Made by a program: the position numbers and the translations under genes. From Bacteroidota bacterium (GTDB taxonomy: Bacteria > Bacteroidota > Bacteroidia > Bacteroidales > Dysgonomonadaceae): a DNA stretch of 15,016 nt. The notes under the pieces were generated by a model. That model had not been told where the DNA came from. It saw nothing but the letters and a program-made list of their open reading frames with translations, and searched no databases. Positions 7,703 to 15,016 of the stretch are shown one piece after another. Every line of letters begins with the position of its first letter. Positions within the stretch are counted from its first letter, which is position 1. Location of the stretch: NCBI GenBank assembly GCA_023418255.1, contig JAEZZZ010000044.1, positions 1 to 15,016 on the forward strand. Direction: 5' to 3'.

Positions 7703-8641
7703 TTAAACAATGGAACGTCCTGTATCAGATAAATCATGTTCGTTATGTTCGCTATTGCAGCATGTTGCTCGTTCCCATGCAATAATAGCCAATTTTCGAA
7801 CAAATCCCCAACGAAAACCGCCCAATGCTCCCGATGAAAGCGCCACTCTGTGGCACGGAATAAAATACGCCACCGGATTGGACCCAGCGGCATTACCGAC
7901 AACGCGTGATGCGCCGGGCTTATTCATTCGACAAGCCACATCGCCATACGTGATTACGTCACCCACAGGAATTTTTAATAACTGCCGCCACACACGCAGT
8001 TGAAAATTCGAACCTTTGACATGCAAAGGAAGTACGGGCAATGATCTATCGCACGGATGGCGCATCGCCTGCAAAGCAAGTTGATGTAACCAATTGTTTT
8101 GCTCTACGCATGTTGCGTTGGGAAACGATTGTTGTAATTCCGTAAGTGCCGCGTCACGATTATTGTCAAACGAAAGTCGGCAGATGCCTTGTGGCGTCGC
8201 GGCAATGAATGTCTCTCCAAAAACTGAGTTATAAAAACTATACGATATGGTGAGCGGATGTTTTTCCGTTAGTCTCTCTTCGGGTGTTATCGGATAAATT
8301 TTTACTCTCTTCTCGTTTGTTATGAATGGCTTATTGGGTGCTGTATCACGAAGAATTTTCAACAGATTTTGTTTGCTGTTCGTTTGTTGAAAATCCACAC
8401 CAACGGCAGAACACAGGGTTTCAAAATCGACACCCGCCCAATCCATGCAAAGTTTTTGCAGCATTGGTTTTTCTATTGAAACAGCTTCCAGCATGGTGTT
8501 ATAATCTACTGTTTGTTTCTGATGGTAAATCAGAAATTCAAACAGTTTTTCAATCTGATGATAGTGTTGCGGAAACTGCCGTACCATAAATATCGGATAA
8601 ATGGTCTGATGCGGAAACTTTCTTTTAGGCTTTTCGGACAA
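7703..8641 (-). CDS. Ada-type methylated-DNA--protein-cysteine methyltransferase
   Basis: A suicide DNA-repair protein that transfers the methyl group from O6-methylguanine to its own cysteine. The C-terminal half holds the MGMT domain: FQLRVWRQLLKIPVGDVITY with the helix-turn-helix recognition segment (about 213-240), then NPVAYFIPCHRV with acceptor C263, then GGFRWGFVRKLAII. The N-terminal half (about 25-95) looks like a diverged AraC-type helix-turn-helix (MLEAVSIEKPMLQKLCMDWA) and lacks the zinc-cysteine domain of E. coli Ada, so adaptive-response activation by phosphotriester repair is not expected. The reading frame opens with TTG at 8641, overlapping the upstream zinc-ribbon gene by 17 bases; the first ATG is at 8587 (MVRQFPQHYHQ), and the true start is uncertain between them. 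The C-terminal tail of about 20 residues after WERAT looks variable. Confidence 0.88.
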   Translation of the reverse strand: MSEKPKRKFPHQTIYPIFMVRQFPQHYHQIEKLFEFLIYHQKQTVDYNTMLEAVSIEKPMLQKLCMDWAGVDFETLCSAVGVDFQQTNSKQNLLKILRDTAPNKPFITNEKRVKIYPITPEERLTEKHPLTISYSFYNSVFGETFIAATPQGICRLSFDNNRDAALTELQQSFPNATCVEQNNWLHQLALQAMRHPCDRSLPVLPLHVKGSNFQLRVWRQLLKIPVGDVITYGDVACRMNKPGASRVVGNAAGSNPVAYFIPCHRVALSSGALGGFRWGFVRKLAIIAWERATCCNSEHNEHDLSDTGRSIV

Positions 8642-8981
8642 ACTCCGATTTCAATGCCATGGCACCAAAACCATCAATCTTGCAACTGATATTGTGGTCG
8701 TTTTCATCTGTTAAACGTATGTTTTTCACTTTAGTTCCGGCTTTTATCGGTTTTGGCGCGCCTTTTACCGGCAAATCTTTGATAACAATCACGGTGTCGC
8801 CATCGTTCAATTCATTTCCGTTGGCATCGAGGATCTTTTGCACGTTTTCAATCTCTGTGGCTAATGACGCGGGATCCCATTCGTGAAAACATTGTGTGCA
8901 TGCCATGAAATTTCCATTTTCATATGTAATTTCATATGTAAACTCTGATTGACATTCGGGACATAATTTTGCGTTGCTCAT
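8625..8981 (-). CDS. yjdM: Zinc-ribbon alkylphosphonate-utilisation-like protein (YjdM/PhnA family)
   Basis: A 118-residue protein counted from the ATG at 8981, chosen because MSNAKLCPECQSEFTYE is the usual family start; the open frame runs 13 codons further upstream, into the promoter. It has an N-terminal zinc ribbon (C7, C10, C28, C31), then the YjdM/PhnA beta-barrel domain with LDANGNELNDGDTVIVIKDL, GTKVKNIRL, NHNISCKIDG-like and GAMALKSEFVRK segments (the third reads HNISCKIDGFG). Although named after the phn locus, the family is not a phosphonoacetate hydrolase and its function is unsettled. It overlaps the possible start of the alkyltransferase gene, so the two are probably cotranscribed. 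Confidence 0.88.
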   Translation of the reverse strand: MSNAKLCPECQSEFTYEITYENGNFMACTQCFHEWDPASLATEIENVQKILDANGNELNDGDTVIVIKDLPVKGAPKPIKAGTKVKNIRLTDENDHNISCKIDGFGAMALKSEFVRKA

Positions 8982-8998
8982 AATCGTTTTTTTTGTTG

Positions 8999-9006
8999 CA
9001 AAGATA
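8999..9006 (-). promoter_or_regulatory. Bacteroidales -7 element for the yjdM-ada pair
   Basis: The minus strand reads TATCTTTG, an exact TAnnTTTG match, 18 bases before the ATG at 8981. The open frame that extends upstream of that ATG crosses this element, which argues for the shorter gene. No clear -33 TTG is seen at the expected spacing. Confidence 0.55.
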
Positions 9007-9104
9007 GCCCTGTTCGACAAATAAAAAAAATCATCTCGATGGCAGATATCAATAATGTTTGTAAATAAGGCAATGTAATGTTTTGTTAGAGTTCGATATA
9101 AAAT

Positions 9105-9131
9105 AAAAAGGGCTTCAATGAAACCCTTTTT
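9105..9131 (-). terminator. Rho-independent terminator of fhs
   Basis: On the minus strand AAAAAGGGTTTC pairs with GAAGCCCTTTTT around an ATT loop: a 12-base-pair stem with one T-G wobble, followed by ATTTTAT. It lies about 28 bases after the fhs stop codon and separates that gene from the yjdM transcript. Confidence 0.85.
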
Positions 9132-9158
9132 ATGTACATTCCTATTGAGAAACAGGAT

Positions 9159-10826
9159 TTAGCTTAATCCTTCAATTTCTCCGTTTACCAAATCGATCGA
9201 ATTTGCTGCCGGATGTGCGGGCAGTCCCGGCATACGCATCATTTCGCCCGCGATAGCTACGATAAATTCCGAACCTTGGTTGATAACCAAATCATTGATC
9301 TTGAAACGGAAATTTTTGGCTACACCATATGCTTTTGGGTCAGCCGAGAATGAATACTGCGTTTTTGCGACGCAAACAGGCAGTTTTTCCAACTCAGTAC
9401 CATTGATTTTTTTCAACTTCTTCATCGCCTTTTCACCAAATACCACATCGCGTGCTCCATATATGGAAAGAGCAATTTTTTCGAGTTTTGTCTCAATGGA
9501 ATCGTTATCTTCGTACGTGAATTTCAGAGGTTTTGAAGGTTCATTCTCAACAGCGTCAATCACTGCTTTTGCCAATTCAATGGCACCTTCACCACCTTTC
9601 GTAAATCCTTCGTTCAATGCAAAACGTACGCCACGTTTTTTACAGAAATCACGCACATGCTCAATCTCTTTTTCCGTATCGGTCGGGAATCGGTTGAATG
9701 CCACCACCACTGTTTGTCCAAAAGCAGCCAAATTTTCCAAGTGTTTTTCTAAGTTCTCCAGCCCATGGCTCAATCCGTCCATATCTTCTTCCTTAATTTT
9801 ATCCACCGGCGTTCCTCCGTGCATTTTCAATCCTTGTGCTGTGGCTACAATAACCGTAGCTTTGGGACTCAATCCACTTTTTCGGCATTTGATATTGAAG
9901 AATTTTTCGGCACCTAAGTCGGCTCCAAATCCGGCTTCTGTAATCGCATAATCACCATAGGTCATGGCCATTTTTGTTGCCAAAACAGAGTTGCAACCGT
10001 GTGCAATGTTGGCAAACGGACCACCGTGAACAAATGCGGCCGTGTTTTCGGTGGTTTGTACCAAATTGGGACTAATGGCATCTTTCAATAATACAGTAAT
10101 GGCTCCGGCAACGCCTAAGTCTTTTACTGTAAATGGCTCGTCATCGCGCGTGTATGCCAACAGGATGTTTTCGATGCGGCGACGCAAGTCGTCTTCACTT
10201 TCTGCCAAGCATAAAATTGCCATCAGCTCTGACGCCGCGGTAATGTCAAATCCGGATTCTTGTGTAACACCGTTTGCTGAACCGTTTAATCCGGTTACAA
10301 CGTATCGCAAATTGCGGTCGTTCACATCCAAAACGCGCTTCCATACAACCTCTTTTATGATTTTATTGCACGCTTGCGGACGATAAATATAGTTATCCAA
10401 AAGAGCTGAAATGGTGTTATGTGCCACCGTGATAGCGTGAAAATCTCCCGTGAAATGCAAGTTGATGTTTTCCATAGGCAACACTTGTGAGTAACCCCCA
10501 CCCGCGGCTCCACCTTTCATCCCAAACACAGGGCCAAGCGAAGGTTCGCGAAGTGCCACAATGGCTTTTTTACCCAACCTGGTTAATCCCAGAGCCATTC
10601 CAATGGAGACGGTTGTCTTTCCTACTCCGGCCTTGGTGGGTGTAATGGCTGTTACAAGGATAAGGTTGCTGTTTTCCATTTTCTTTTTGTCCAACAGACT
10701 TATCGGAATTTTAGCCATGTAGCGACCGTAATTTTGCACCTCTTCACGCGGTATTCCGATGCTTTCTGCGACATCTTTCACTTTTTTTAATGGTGTTTCT
10801 CTTGCAATTTGAATATCCGATTTCAT
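9159..10826 (-). CDS. fhs: Formate--tetrahydrofolate ligase
   Basis: A 555-residue cytosolic enzyme that joins formate to tetrahydrofolate using ATP, giving 10-formyl-THF for purine and one-carbon metabolism. It begins MKSDIQIARETPLKKVKDVA, the standard family start. Numbering from that Met, the ATP-binding loop TPTKAGVGKTT is near 62-72, followed by REPSLGPVFGMKGGAAGGGY, the FTGDFHAITVAHN segment, and VHGGPFANIAHGCNSV. The C-terminus ends in the PGLPAHPAANSIDL motif. All these blocks are intact. The open frame extends to ATG 10880 with an 18-residue polar extension (MMNKKENNTSTSHSEKRG); I prefer the shorter start because 555 residues is the usual size, but the longer form cannot be excluded. 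It is transcribed alone, with a terminator after it. Confidence 0.95.
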   Translation of the reverse strand: MKSDIQIARETPLKKVKDVAESIGIPREEVQNYGRYMAKIPISLLDKKKMENSNLILVTAITPTKAGVGKTTVSIGMALGLTRLGKKAIVALREPSLGPVFGMKGGAAGGGYSQVLPMENINLHFTGDFHAITVAHNTISALLDNYIYRPQACNKIIKEVVWKRVLDVNDRNLRYVVTGLNGSANGVTQESGFDITAASELMAILCLAESEDDLRRRIENILLAYTRDDEPFTVKDLGVAGAITVLLKDAISPNLVQTTENTAAFVHGGPFANIAHGCNSVLATKMAMTYGDYAITEAGFGADLGAEKFFNIKCRKSGLSPKATVIVATAQGLKMHGGTPVDKIKEEDMDGLSHGLENLEKHLENLAAFGQTVVVAFNRFPTDTEKEIEHVRDFCKKRGVRFALNEGFTKGGEGAIELAKAVIDAVENEPSKPLKFTYEDNDSIETKLEKIALSIYGARDVVFGEKAMKKLKKINGTELEKLPVCVAKTQYSFSADPKAYGVAKNFRFKINDLVINQGSEFIVAIAGEMMRMPGLPAHPAANSIDLVNGEIEGLS

Positions 10827-10920
10827 TCCTCTTTTTTCTGAATGAGATGTTGATGTGTTATTCTCTTTTTTGTTCATCATGTGTGCTTTTTTATATGTTA
10901 ATAATTAATTTATTTGTGTG

Positions 10921-10966
10921 TGTCCTTTTATCTATTCAGGACATAAGCGGACAACTTTTATCCGTT
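10921..10966. repeat. Two adjacent hairpins between uvrB and fhs
   Basis: TGTCCT at 10921-10926 pairs with AGGACA at 10938-10943, and AGCGGA at 10946-10951 pairs with TCCGTT at 10961-10966 (one G-T wobble). Both lie after the uvrB stop and before the fhs start on the minus strand. Neither is followed by a T tract in that direction, so they are not classical terminators; they may be leader structures of fhs or an inefficient uvrB 3' end. Confidence 0.4.
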
Positions 10967-11031
10967 TTTCTTAATCTTTTATGTAAATTATATATCGCAT
11001 TTCAATAATAAAAATCGTCTCCACTCTTTTT

Positions 11032-13050
11032 CTATTTAGTTTCTCCTAATTTCTCTTCGAGCGATATCAATAAGTCGCGTAATTGTGCGGCTTCTATAAA
11101 CTCCAGCTTTTTGGCAGCATCCAACATCGCTTTTCGCACCTCTTCAATCTTCTTTTTTAAGTCGCCTGCAGAATGATATTTTTCCAATGGTTCCGAAACT
11201 GAAGAATAGTATATTGGCTCGGCATATGCTTTGGGTTCAAGCGTTTCGTATTGTTGTTTCCCGAGTGCGGAAGAGCGCGATTTTTTTATCTGTCGTGGCG
11301 TGATGCCATGTTCCTCATTGTATTTTATCTGTTTTTCTCGTCGTCTATTGGTCTCATCGATGGTTTTACGCATGCTGTCCGTTATGGTATCGGCATAAAA
11401 AATCACTTTTCCATTCACATTTCGAGCAGCGCGGCCTGCCGTTTGCGTGAGCGATCGATGCGAACGCAAAAATCCCTCTTTATCGGCATCTAAAACTGCT
11501 ACCAGCGATACTTCAGGCAAATCCAATCCTTCGCGCAACAAATTTACTCCCACAAGCACATCAAAAACTCCATTTCGTAACTCGTCCATAATTTTGACAC
11601 GCTCCAGTGTATCCACATCGGAATGGATGTAGCTGCATCGCACGCCATGGTTCGCCAAATAATCTGTCAGTTCTTCCGCCATTCGTTTTGTAAGCGTTGT
11701 AATCAATACGCGTTCATTCTTTTTGGTGCGTAGCTCAATCTCTTCCATCAAATCATCAATTTGATTGATGCTGGAACGCACTTCAATGGGCGGATCTAAT
11801 AATCCGGTAGGGCGAATCAGCTGATCGACAACGATGCCTTCGGACTTTTCCAATTCATAGTCGGCAGGCGTGGCGCTCACAAATATTATTCCCGGGACGA
11901 GCGATTCAAACTCGTCAAATTTCAACGGGCGATTATCAATGGCGGCAGGCAATCGGAAACCATACTCCACCAAATTAACTTTGCGCGAGTGGTCGCCGCC
12001 ATACATGGCTCGAATCTGAGGTACAGTGACGTGGCTTTCATCAATAACTGTGAGAAAATCTTCCGGAAAAAAATCGAGCAGGCAGAAAGGACGCGTTCCC
12101 GGTGCTCGTCCGTCAAAATAACGCGAATAATTCTCAATTCCCGAGCAGTAGCCAATCTCTTTTATCATTTCTACGTCGTATGTAACACGCTCATATAAAC
12201 GTTTTGCTTCCAGCGGTTTGCCAATGGAACGAAAAAAATCGACCTGCTTTCCTAAATCGAGTTGGATGGCATCAATAGCCCTAAAAATTCGCTCTTGTGT
12301 AGTGACAAACAGATTGGCCGGAAAGATGCGATATAGCTCAAACTTCTCCGTTGTTACCCCCGAAAGAGGATCAATGTTTTCGATGCTCTCAATTTCATTG
12401 CCCCAAAAAATAACGCGAATAATCGCATCATTATATGCTAGAAAAACATCCACAGTATCGCCTTTGACACGAAAATTTCCCCGATTGAATTCCGTTGTTT
12501 CGTTGCGTGAATAAAGTCCGGCAACCAATTGTCGTAAAAACTCGTCACGCTCAAACGTTTGTCCTTGCTTGATGTCTATGCTTACTTTGTTGAAGTCCTC
12601 GGGGTTGCCGATGCCGTAGAGGCACGAAACCGACGAAACGACGATTACATCGCTTCGTCCTGACAAGAGCGACGATGTGGCGGCAAGGCGCAACTTCTCA
12701 ATCTCTTCATTGATGGATAAATCTTTCTCAATGTAGGTGTCCGTCACCGGAAGATATGCTTCGGGTTGATAATAATCGTAATAAGAGACATAATACTCCA
12801 CGGCATTGCGTGGAAAAAATGTCTTGAACTCGCTATAAAGCTGCGCCGCCAACGTCTTGTTGTGACTGATAACGAGTGTCGGCTTGTTCATTTGCGCAAT
12901 TACGTTGGCTACGGTAAATGTTTTTCCCGAACCAGTCACACCCAACAGCGTTTGATAGGGAACTCGTTGATTGAGTCCTTGTAGCAACGCTTTAATTGCC
13001 TCCGGCTGATCGCCGGTAGGTTTGTAGTCAGATGTAAGTTGGAATTGCAT
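11032..13050 (-). CDS. uvrB: Excinuclease ABC subunit B
   Basis: A 672-residue helicase-fold subunit of the UvrABC nucleotide-excision-repair complex that receives damaged DNA from UvrA and recruits UvrC. Seen in order: Walker A GVTGSGKT (37-44), the beta-hairpin region YYVSYYDYYQPEAYLP (about 91-106), Walker B/DEAD-box DESH (337-340), the helicase motif SATPADYEL (about 394-402), HSDVDTLERVKIMDELRNG, the motif VI segment QTAGRAARN, and the C-terminal UVR coiled coil LEFIEAAQLRDLLISLEEKL that contacts UvrC. The protein is full length, with start MQFQLTSDYKPTGDQPEAI as in the family. It lies 80 bases downstream of the zinc-ribbon gene on the same strand; no separate -7 element was seen in that gap, so cotranscription is possible. 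Confidence 0.98.
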   Translation of the reverse strand: MQFQLTSDYKPTGDQPEAIKALLQGLNQRVPYQTLLGVTGSGKTFTVANVIAQMNKPTLVISHNKTLAAQLYSEFKTFFPRNAVEYYVSYYDYYQPEAYLPVTDTYIEKDLSINEEIEKLRLAATSSLLSGRSDVIVVSSVSCLYGIGNPEDFNKVSIDIKQGQTFERDEFLRQLVAGLYSRNETTEFNRGNFRVKGDTVDVFLAYNDAIIRVIFWGNEIESIENIDPLSGVTTEKFELYRIFPANLFVTTQERIFRAIDAIQLDLGKQVDFFRSIGKPLEAKRLYERVTYDVEMIKEIGYCSGIENYSRYFDGRAPGTRPFCLLDFFPEDFLTVIDESHVTVPQIRAMYGGDHSRKVNLVEYGFRLPAAIDNRPLKFDEFESLVPGIIFVSATPADYELEKSEGIVVDQLIRPTGLLDPPIEVRSSINQIDDLMEEIELRTKKNERVLITTLTKRMAEELTDYLANHGVRCSYIHSDVDTLERVKIMDELRNGVFDVLVGVNLLREGLDLPEVSLVAVLDADKEGFLRSHRSLTQTAGRAARNVNGKVIFYADTITDSMRKTIDETNRRREKQIKYNEEHGITPRQIKKSRSSALGKQQYETLEPKAYAEPIYYSSVSEPLEKYHSAGDLKKKIEEVRKAMLDAAKKLEFIEAAQLRDLLISLEEKLGETK

Positions 13051-13130
13051 GGTATATAAACAATTCGTGAGAGATTTGGTTTACTCGCAGAATGCGGCAT
13101 ATCTTCTCGAAACGGATATTCGTTTTAAAA

Positions 13131-14198
13131 TCAGGGAGCTTCAACATAAGGCTTGGTCTCAAAAATTGAGATAATTTCATACGAGGGATTCATTTCTAAA
13201 TGAACAATGTAGCCGGCAACTTCATATTTTTCTCCGTTTTTACTATATGATTTTATCATTGGAACACTCGCGTTGAAATGGTTATTTAACATTTTCTCAT
13301 AACATACAGCTTCCATGTTGGGGATAAACTTAATGGGTGGCATTTGACTTTTTGCGCTTCCGATGGACAATTCTCCTGCTATTTTGTCGCGCGGTGCTGT
13401 TCCGGAATCGAAAAAACGAGACACAACAGGTGCGAGATAATGTGTGATGCCGGCATGATTTACTGATGAAAGCGCGGTGAAAAAGCCATCGATGGTTATT
13501 TTTACACTATCCAATTCGGGGCTGTTTATGGGATAAGACTGAAAGAGCATTTCATACCGTTTTTGCGCTTCGGCAAAATAGTCGCCATCAAAATCGCCGC
13601 TTTGCGATTGCAACATATAATCGGAATAGCTCTCTACGGTATTTACATTAAGCGTTGCATTCCACGTAAGGGAGTCGAGGCGTATTTTTGCCAACGAAAT
13701 GAATGGATTGTCGGGATAGTGCTTTATGAAGTCCCGTAATTCAGTCGCATTATCACTCTTTTTCACATGTTCCCATGCCGTTTTTTCTTCCCCTTTCAAT
13801 TTTAAAAAATGTTCTTGCGCGTTGGCATAGTGCTTCCCTGCGGGAAATGTGGCGATATAGTTCAAGTATGCATCTTTGGTGTTTTCTTTTACCGTAGCTT
13901 CCCAAGCCGAACGCTCCAGATTTTGAACTTTTAGTACATATTTATAGTAATAAAAACCTCCTACCAAAAGAAATACAACAATGGCAACCGCTAACAAGAC
14001 CAAACCTGTCTTGCTCTTTTTTGTTTTGCCTGATTTGGCATAACGTTCTTTTTGCTCCTGGCTTTTACTGCTTGATGAAACTTTTTTTTCTCCCGGAAAA
14101 GGGACTTCATATTCATTCTTTATCTTGCGAGAACAAGAATCACAAAAAAGAGGATTGTTGATCTTGTTCTTCCCACACAAAGGACACGTTTCGGACAT
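13131..14198 (-). CDS. Zinc-ribbon, single-pass membrane protein with repeat domain
   Basis: A 355-residue protein of no recognised family. It begins with a zinc ribbon (C5, C8, C19, C22), followed by a polar Ser/Lys linker, a transmembrane helix at about 65-86 (GLVLLAVAIVVFLLVGGFYY) and a long C-terminal part. Residues about 95-215 contain at least three related helical units of the form W-x-x-x...Y-x-x-Y/F...P-x-x-x-x-x-x-A (SAWEATVKENTKDAYLNYIA, TAWEHVKKSDNATELRDFIK, LTWNATLNVNTVESYSDYML), a TPR-like arrangement. The final 130 residues resemble an NTF2-like or beta domain (TIDGFFTALSSVNHAGITHY). With the ribbon on the cytoplasmic side, the repeats would face the periplasm. Its start lies about 33 bases after a promoter element. 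Placement before uvrB does not by itself imply a repair role. Confidence 0.8.
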   Translation of the reverse strand: MSETCPLCGKNKINNPLFCDSCSRKIKNEYEVPFPGEKKVSSSSKSQEQKERYAKSGKTKKSKTGLVLLAVAIVVFLLVGGFYYYKYVLKVQNLERSAWEATVKENTKDAYLNYIATFPAGKHYANAQEHFLKLKGEEKTAWEHVKKSDNATELRDFIKHYPDNPFISLAKIRLDSLTWNATLNVNTVESYSDYMLQSQSGDFDGDYFAEAQKRYEMLFQSYPINSPELDSVKITIDGFFTALSSVNHAGITHYLAPVVSRFFDSGTAPRDKIAGELSIGSAKSQMPPIKFIPNMEAVCYEKMLNNHFNASVPMIKSYSKNGEKYEVAGYIVHLEMNPSYEIISIFETKPYVEAP

Positions 14199-14230
14199 AG
14201 CTTTTTATCGATCTATTAGAGTTTTCTTTA

Positions 14231-14238
14231 CAAATGTA
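14231..14238 (-). promoter_or_regulatory. Bacteroidales -7 element for the zinc-ribbon gene
   Basis: The minus strand reads TACATTTG, an exact TAnnTTTG match 33 bases from the start at 14198. A -33 TTG is not evident. Confidence 0.5.
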
Positions 14239-14570
14239 CATGATTTTTCAGAGAAAACCCCATAACCCATTATAAAAAAACACAATGAATATCCATATAT
14301 TTTCTCAAAATATTTATCTTAGCAAAAAGAATTGCTGTAGATTTGATTGATTTTATCTCAGGTGCTTTGGGAAGCGCTATTCGGAAGATTACTCGTGGCT
14401 TGTGTTAGTTACAAAAATGAATTAGAAGCAGAATTATATAATTAGAAATTAATCTTTTAAAGACTATATTGAAATCCATCATTATAACAGATTAGAGAGA
14501 GTTTCTTTAATCTTTTTTTTGTTTCTTCTAAAGGAAAGAAACTTATTCATGTTAAAACGACACCTACTTA

Positions 14571-14600
14571 TTGCTTAGTAATATTTTTTATATATCTTTG
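14571..14600 (+). promoter_or_regulatory. Complete Bacteroidales promoter for the lipoprotein pseudogene
   Basis: TTG at 14571-14573 and TATCTTTG at 14593-14600 are separated by 19 bases, matching both the -33 TTG and the -7 TAnnTTTG elements. Transcription would begin near 14607, leaving about 100 bases before the ATG at 14705. This is the best promoter in the window. Confidence 0.7.
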
Positions 14601-14704
14601 ACACGGAATACTATCAGTTATTCATTCTTCTGAATTTTAGCCAAATACAGCATTCAGTTAATATACAAGGAACAGTTTAACTCACAATTTAAAATTAAAA
14701 AACG

Positions 14705-14929
14705 ATGAAAAAGAAAAATTATTTATTAGTTTTAACAGCTTTGGTGAGCATGACATTTTTTATAGCATGTGAACACTCTTAAATTGATACACCATCAACA
14801 ATTGATGGCAAAAAAAATAATACCGATCTAACTTCAAAGCAAGATGATTCTGCTTTTAAAATATCAAAAGAGGAACCGCTGAAAGAATTGATTAACCCAC
14901 ATTATTCACCAAAAAGTTGCATAATTTGA
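14705..14929 (+). pseudogene. Truncated lipoprotein gene with early stop
   Basis: ATG 14705 opens a lipoprotein signal peptide (MKKKNYLLVLTALVSMTFF then IAC, C22). A TAA at 14780-14782 stops it three residues after C22. In the same frame the sequence continues protein-like, IDTPSTIDGKKNNTDLTSKQ then FKISKEEPLKELINPHYSPK, until the frame ends at 14929 inside an inverted repeat that looks like an insertion-sequence edge. A single base change (for example CAA to TAA) would explain the internal stop. The pattern of lipobox, Asp/Thr-rich linker and FKISKEE segment resembles the pro-region of secreted Bacteroidales peptidases of the streptopain (C10) type, a weak guess. The complete promoter upstream suggests the loss is recent. 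Confidence 0.6.
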
Positions 14930-14994
14930 GGAAAATCCTTATTTTTAAGGCATTAAAAGAAAAACAATAGATTTTAACGCCCCCAAATTATGCA
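14918..14994. repeat. Inverted repeat at a probable insertion-sequence edge
   Basis: TGCATAATTTGAGG at 14918-14931 and CCCCAAATTATGCA at 14981-14994 are inverted copies matching at 13 of 14 positions, 49 bases apart. The left arm falls where the lipoprotein coding sequence stops making sense, and the right arm contains the ATG of a new open frame. This fits an insertion-sequence terminal repeat with a second copy over the transposase start, or an operator. Confidence 0.5.
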
Positions 14995-15016
14995 GGACAA
15001 ATATACAGCCTTTTAC
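14990..15016 (+). CDS. Possible start of a transposase gene (partial)
   Basis: ATG 14990 opens MQDKYTAFY and runs off the right edge after nine codons. Its placement behind an inverted repeat that interrupts a lipoprotein gene suggests an insertion-sequence transposase. Nine residues are too few to name a family. Confidence 0.3.

Larger units (their letters stand above)
14199..14704. other. AT-rich intergenic region with divergent promoters
   Basis: No supported gene. It carries the minus-strand promoter at 14231-14238 and the plus-strand promoter at 14571-14600. A short frame without a start codon reads AVDLIDFISGALGSAIRKIT (about 14330-14400), and a 7-bp stem GTTTCTT/AAGAAAC occurs at 14521-14542; neither can be assigned a role. 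Confidence 0.5.

Noticed and set aside
9280..9951. 223-codon plus-strand frame opposite fhs
   Set aside because: It is the antisense shadow of the highly conserved fhs gene; its composition (Ser/Phe/Pro-rich) follows from the complement.
14300..14409. Short frame containing DFISGALGSAIRK as a small peptide or bacteriocin
   Set aside because: It has no start codon, no ribosome site and no signal; it is too short to separate from chance.

Overview
The window looks like chromosomal DNA from a member of the Bacteroidales (Bacteroidota). The evidence is the TAnnTTTG-type promoter elements upstream of several genes, a lack of strong Shine-Dalgarno sequences, a Ser-type sulfatase, a DUF1460 wall-amidase-like protein, lipoproteins, and IS30/IS3 remnants close to those common in this group. 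Genus cannot be fixed from this sequence.

Layout. Positions 1-4060 are an AT-rich, eroded accessory stretch. It holds the frameshifted tail of a protein resembling the DUF4954 family, the N-terminal end of an IS30-type transposase, a frameshifted gene of unclear family (possibly the end of a polysaccharide lyase), one intact sulfatase, and a truncated, multiply broken IS3-family element. From about 4060 to 14200 all intact genes lie on the minus strand and look like stable chromosome. In transcription order (right to left) they are a zinc-ribbon membrane protein and uvrB, then formate-tetrahydrofolate ligase, then a YjdM/PhnA-like zinc-ribbon protein overlapping an Ada-type DNA methyltransferase, then a DUF1460 cysteine hydrolase coupled to a lipoprotein, then a baeRF-like / LapA-like / PsiE-like trio. 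From 14200 to the end the sequence turns AT-rich again, with a lipoprotein gene that keeps a good promoter but is stopped after 25 codons, followed by what appears to be the edge of another insertion sequence.

How the genes work together. Two DNA-repair genes (uvrB and the alkyltransferase) and one-carbon metabolism (fhs) are housekeeping functions. The sulfatase, with the decayed gene in front of it, suggests a former sulfated-glycan degradation locus. The most interesting intact unit is the three-gene operon at 4064-5892: a release-factor-like protein followed by two small membrane proteins, behind a recognisable promoter. No tRNA, rRNA, CRISPR array or complete mobile element was seen. No clearly new multi-gene system can be demonstrated; the baeRF/LapA/PsiE trio is the best candidate.
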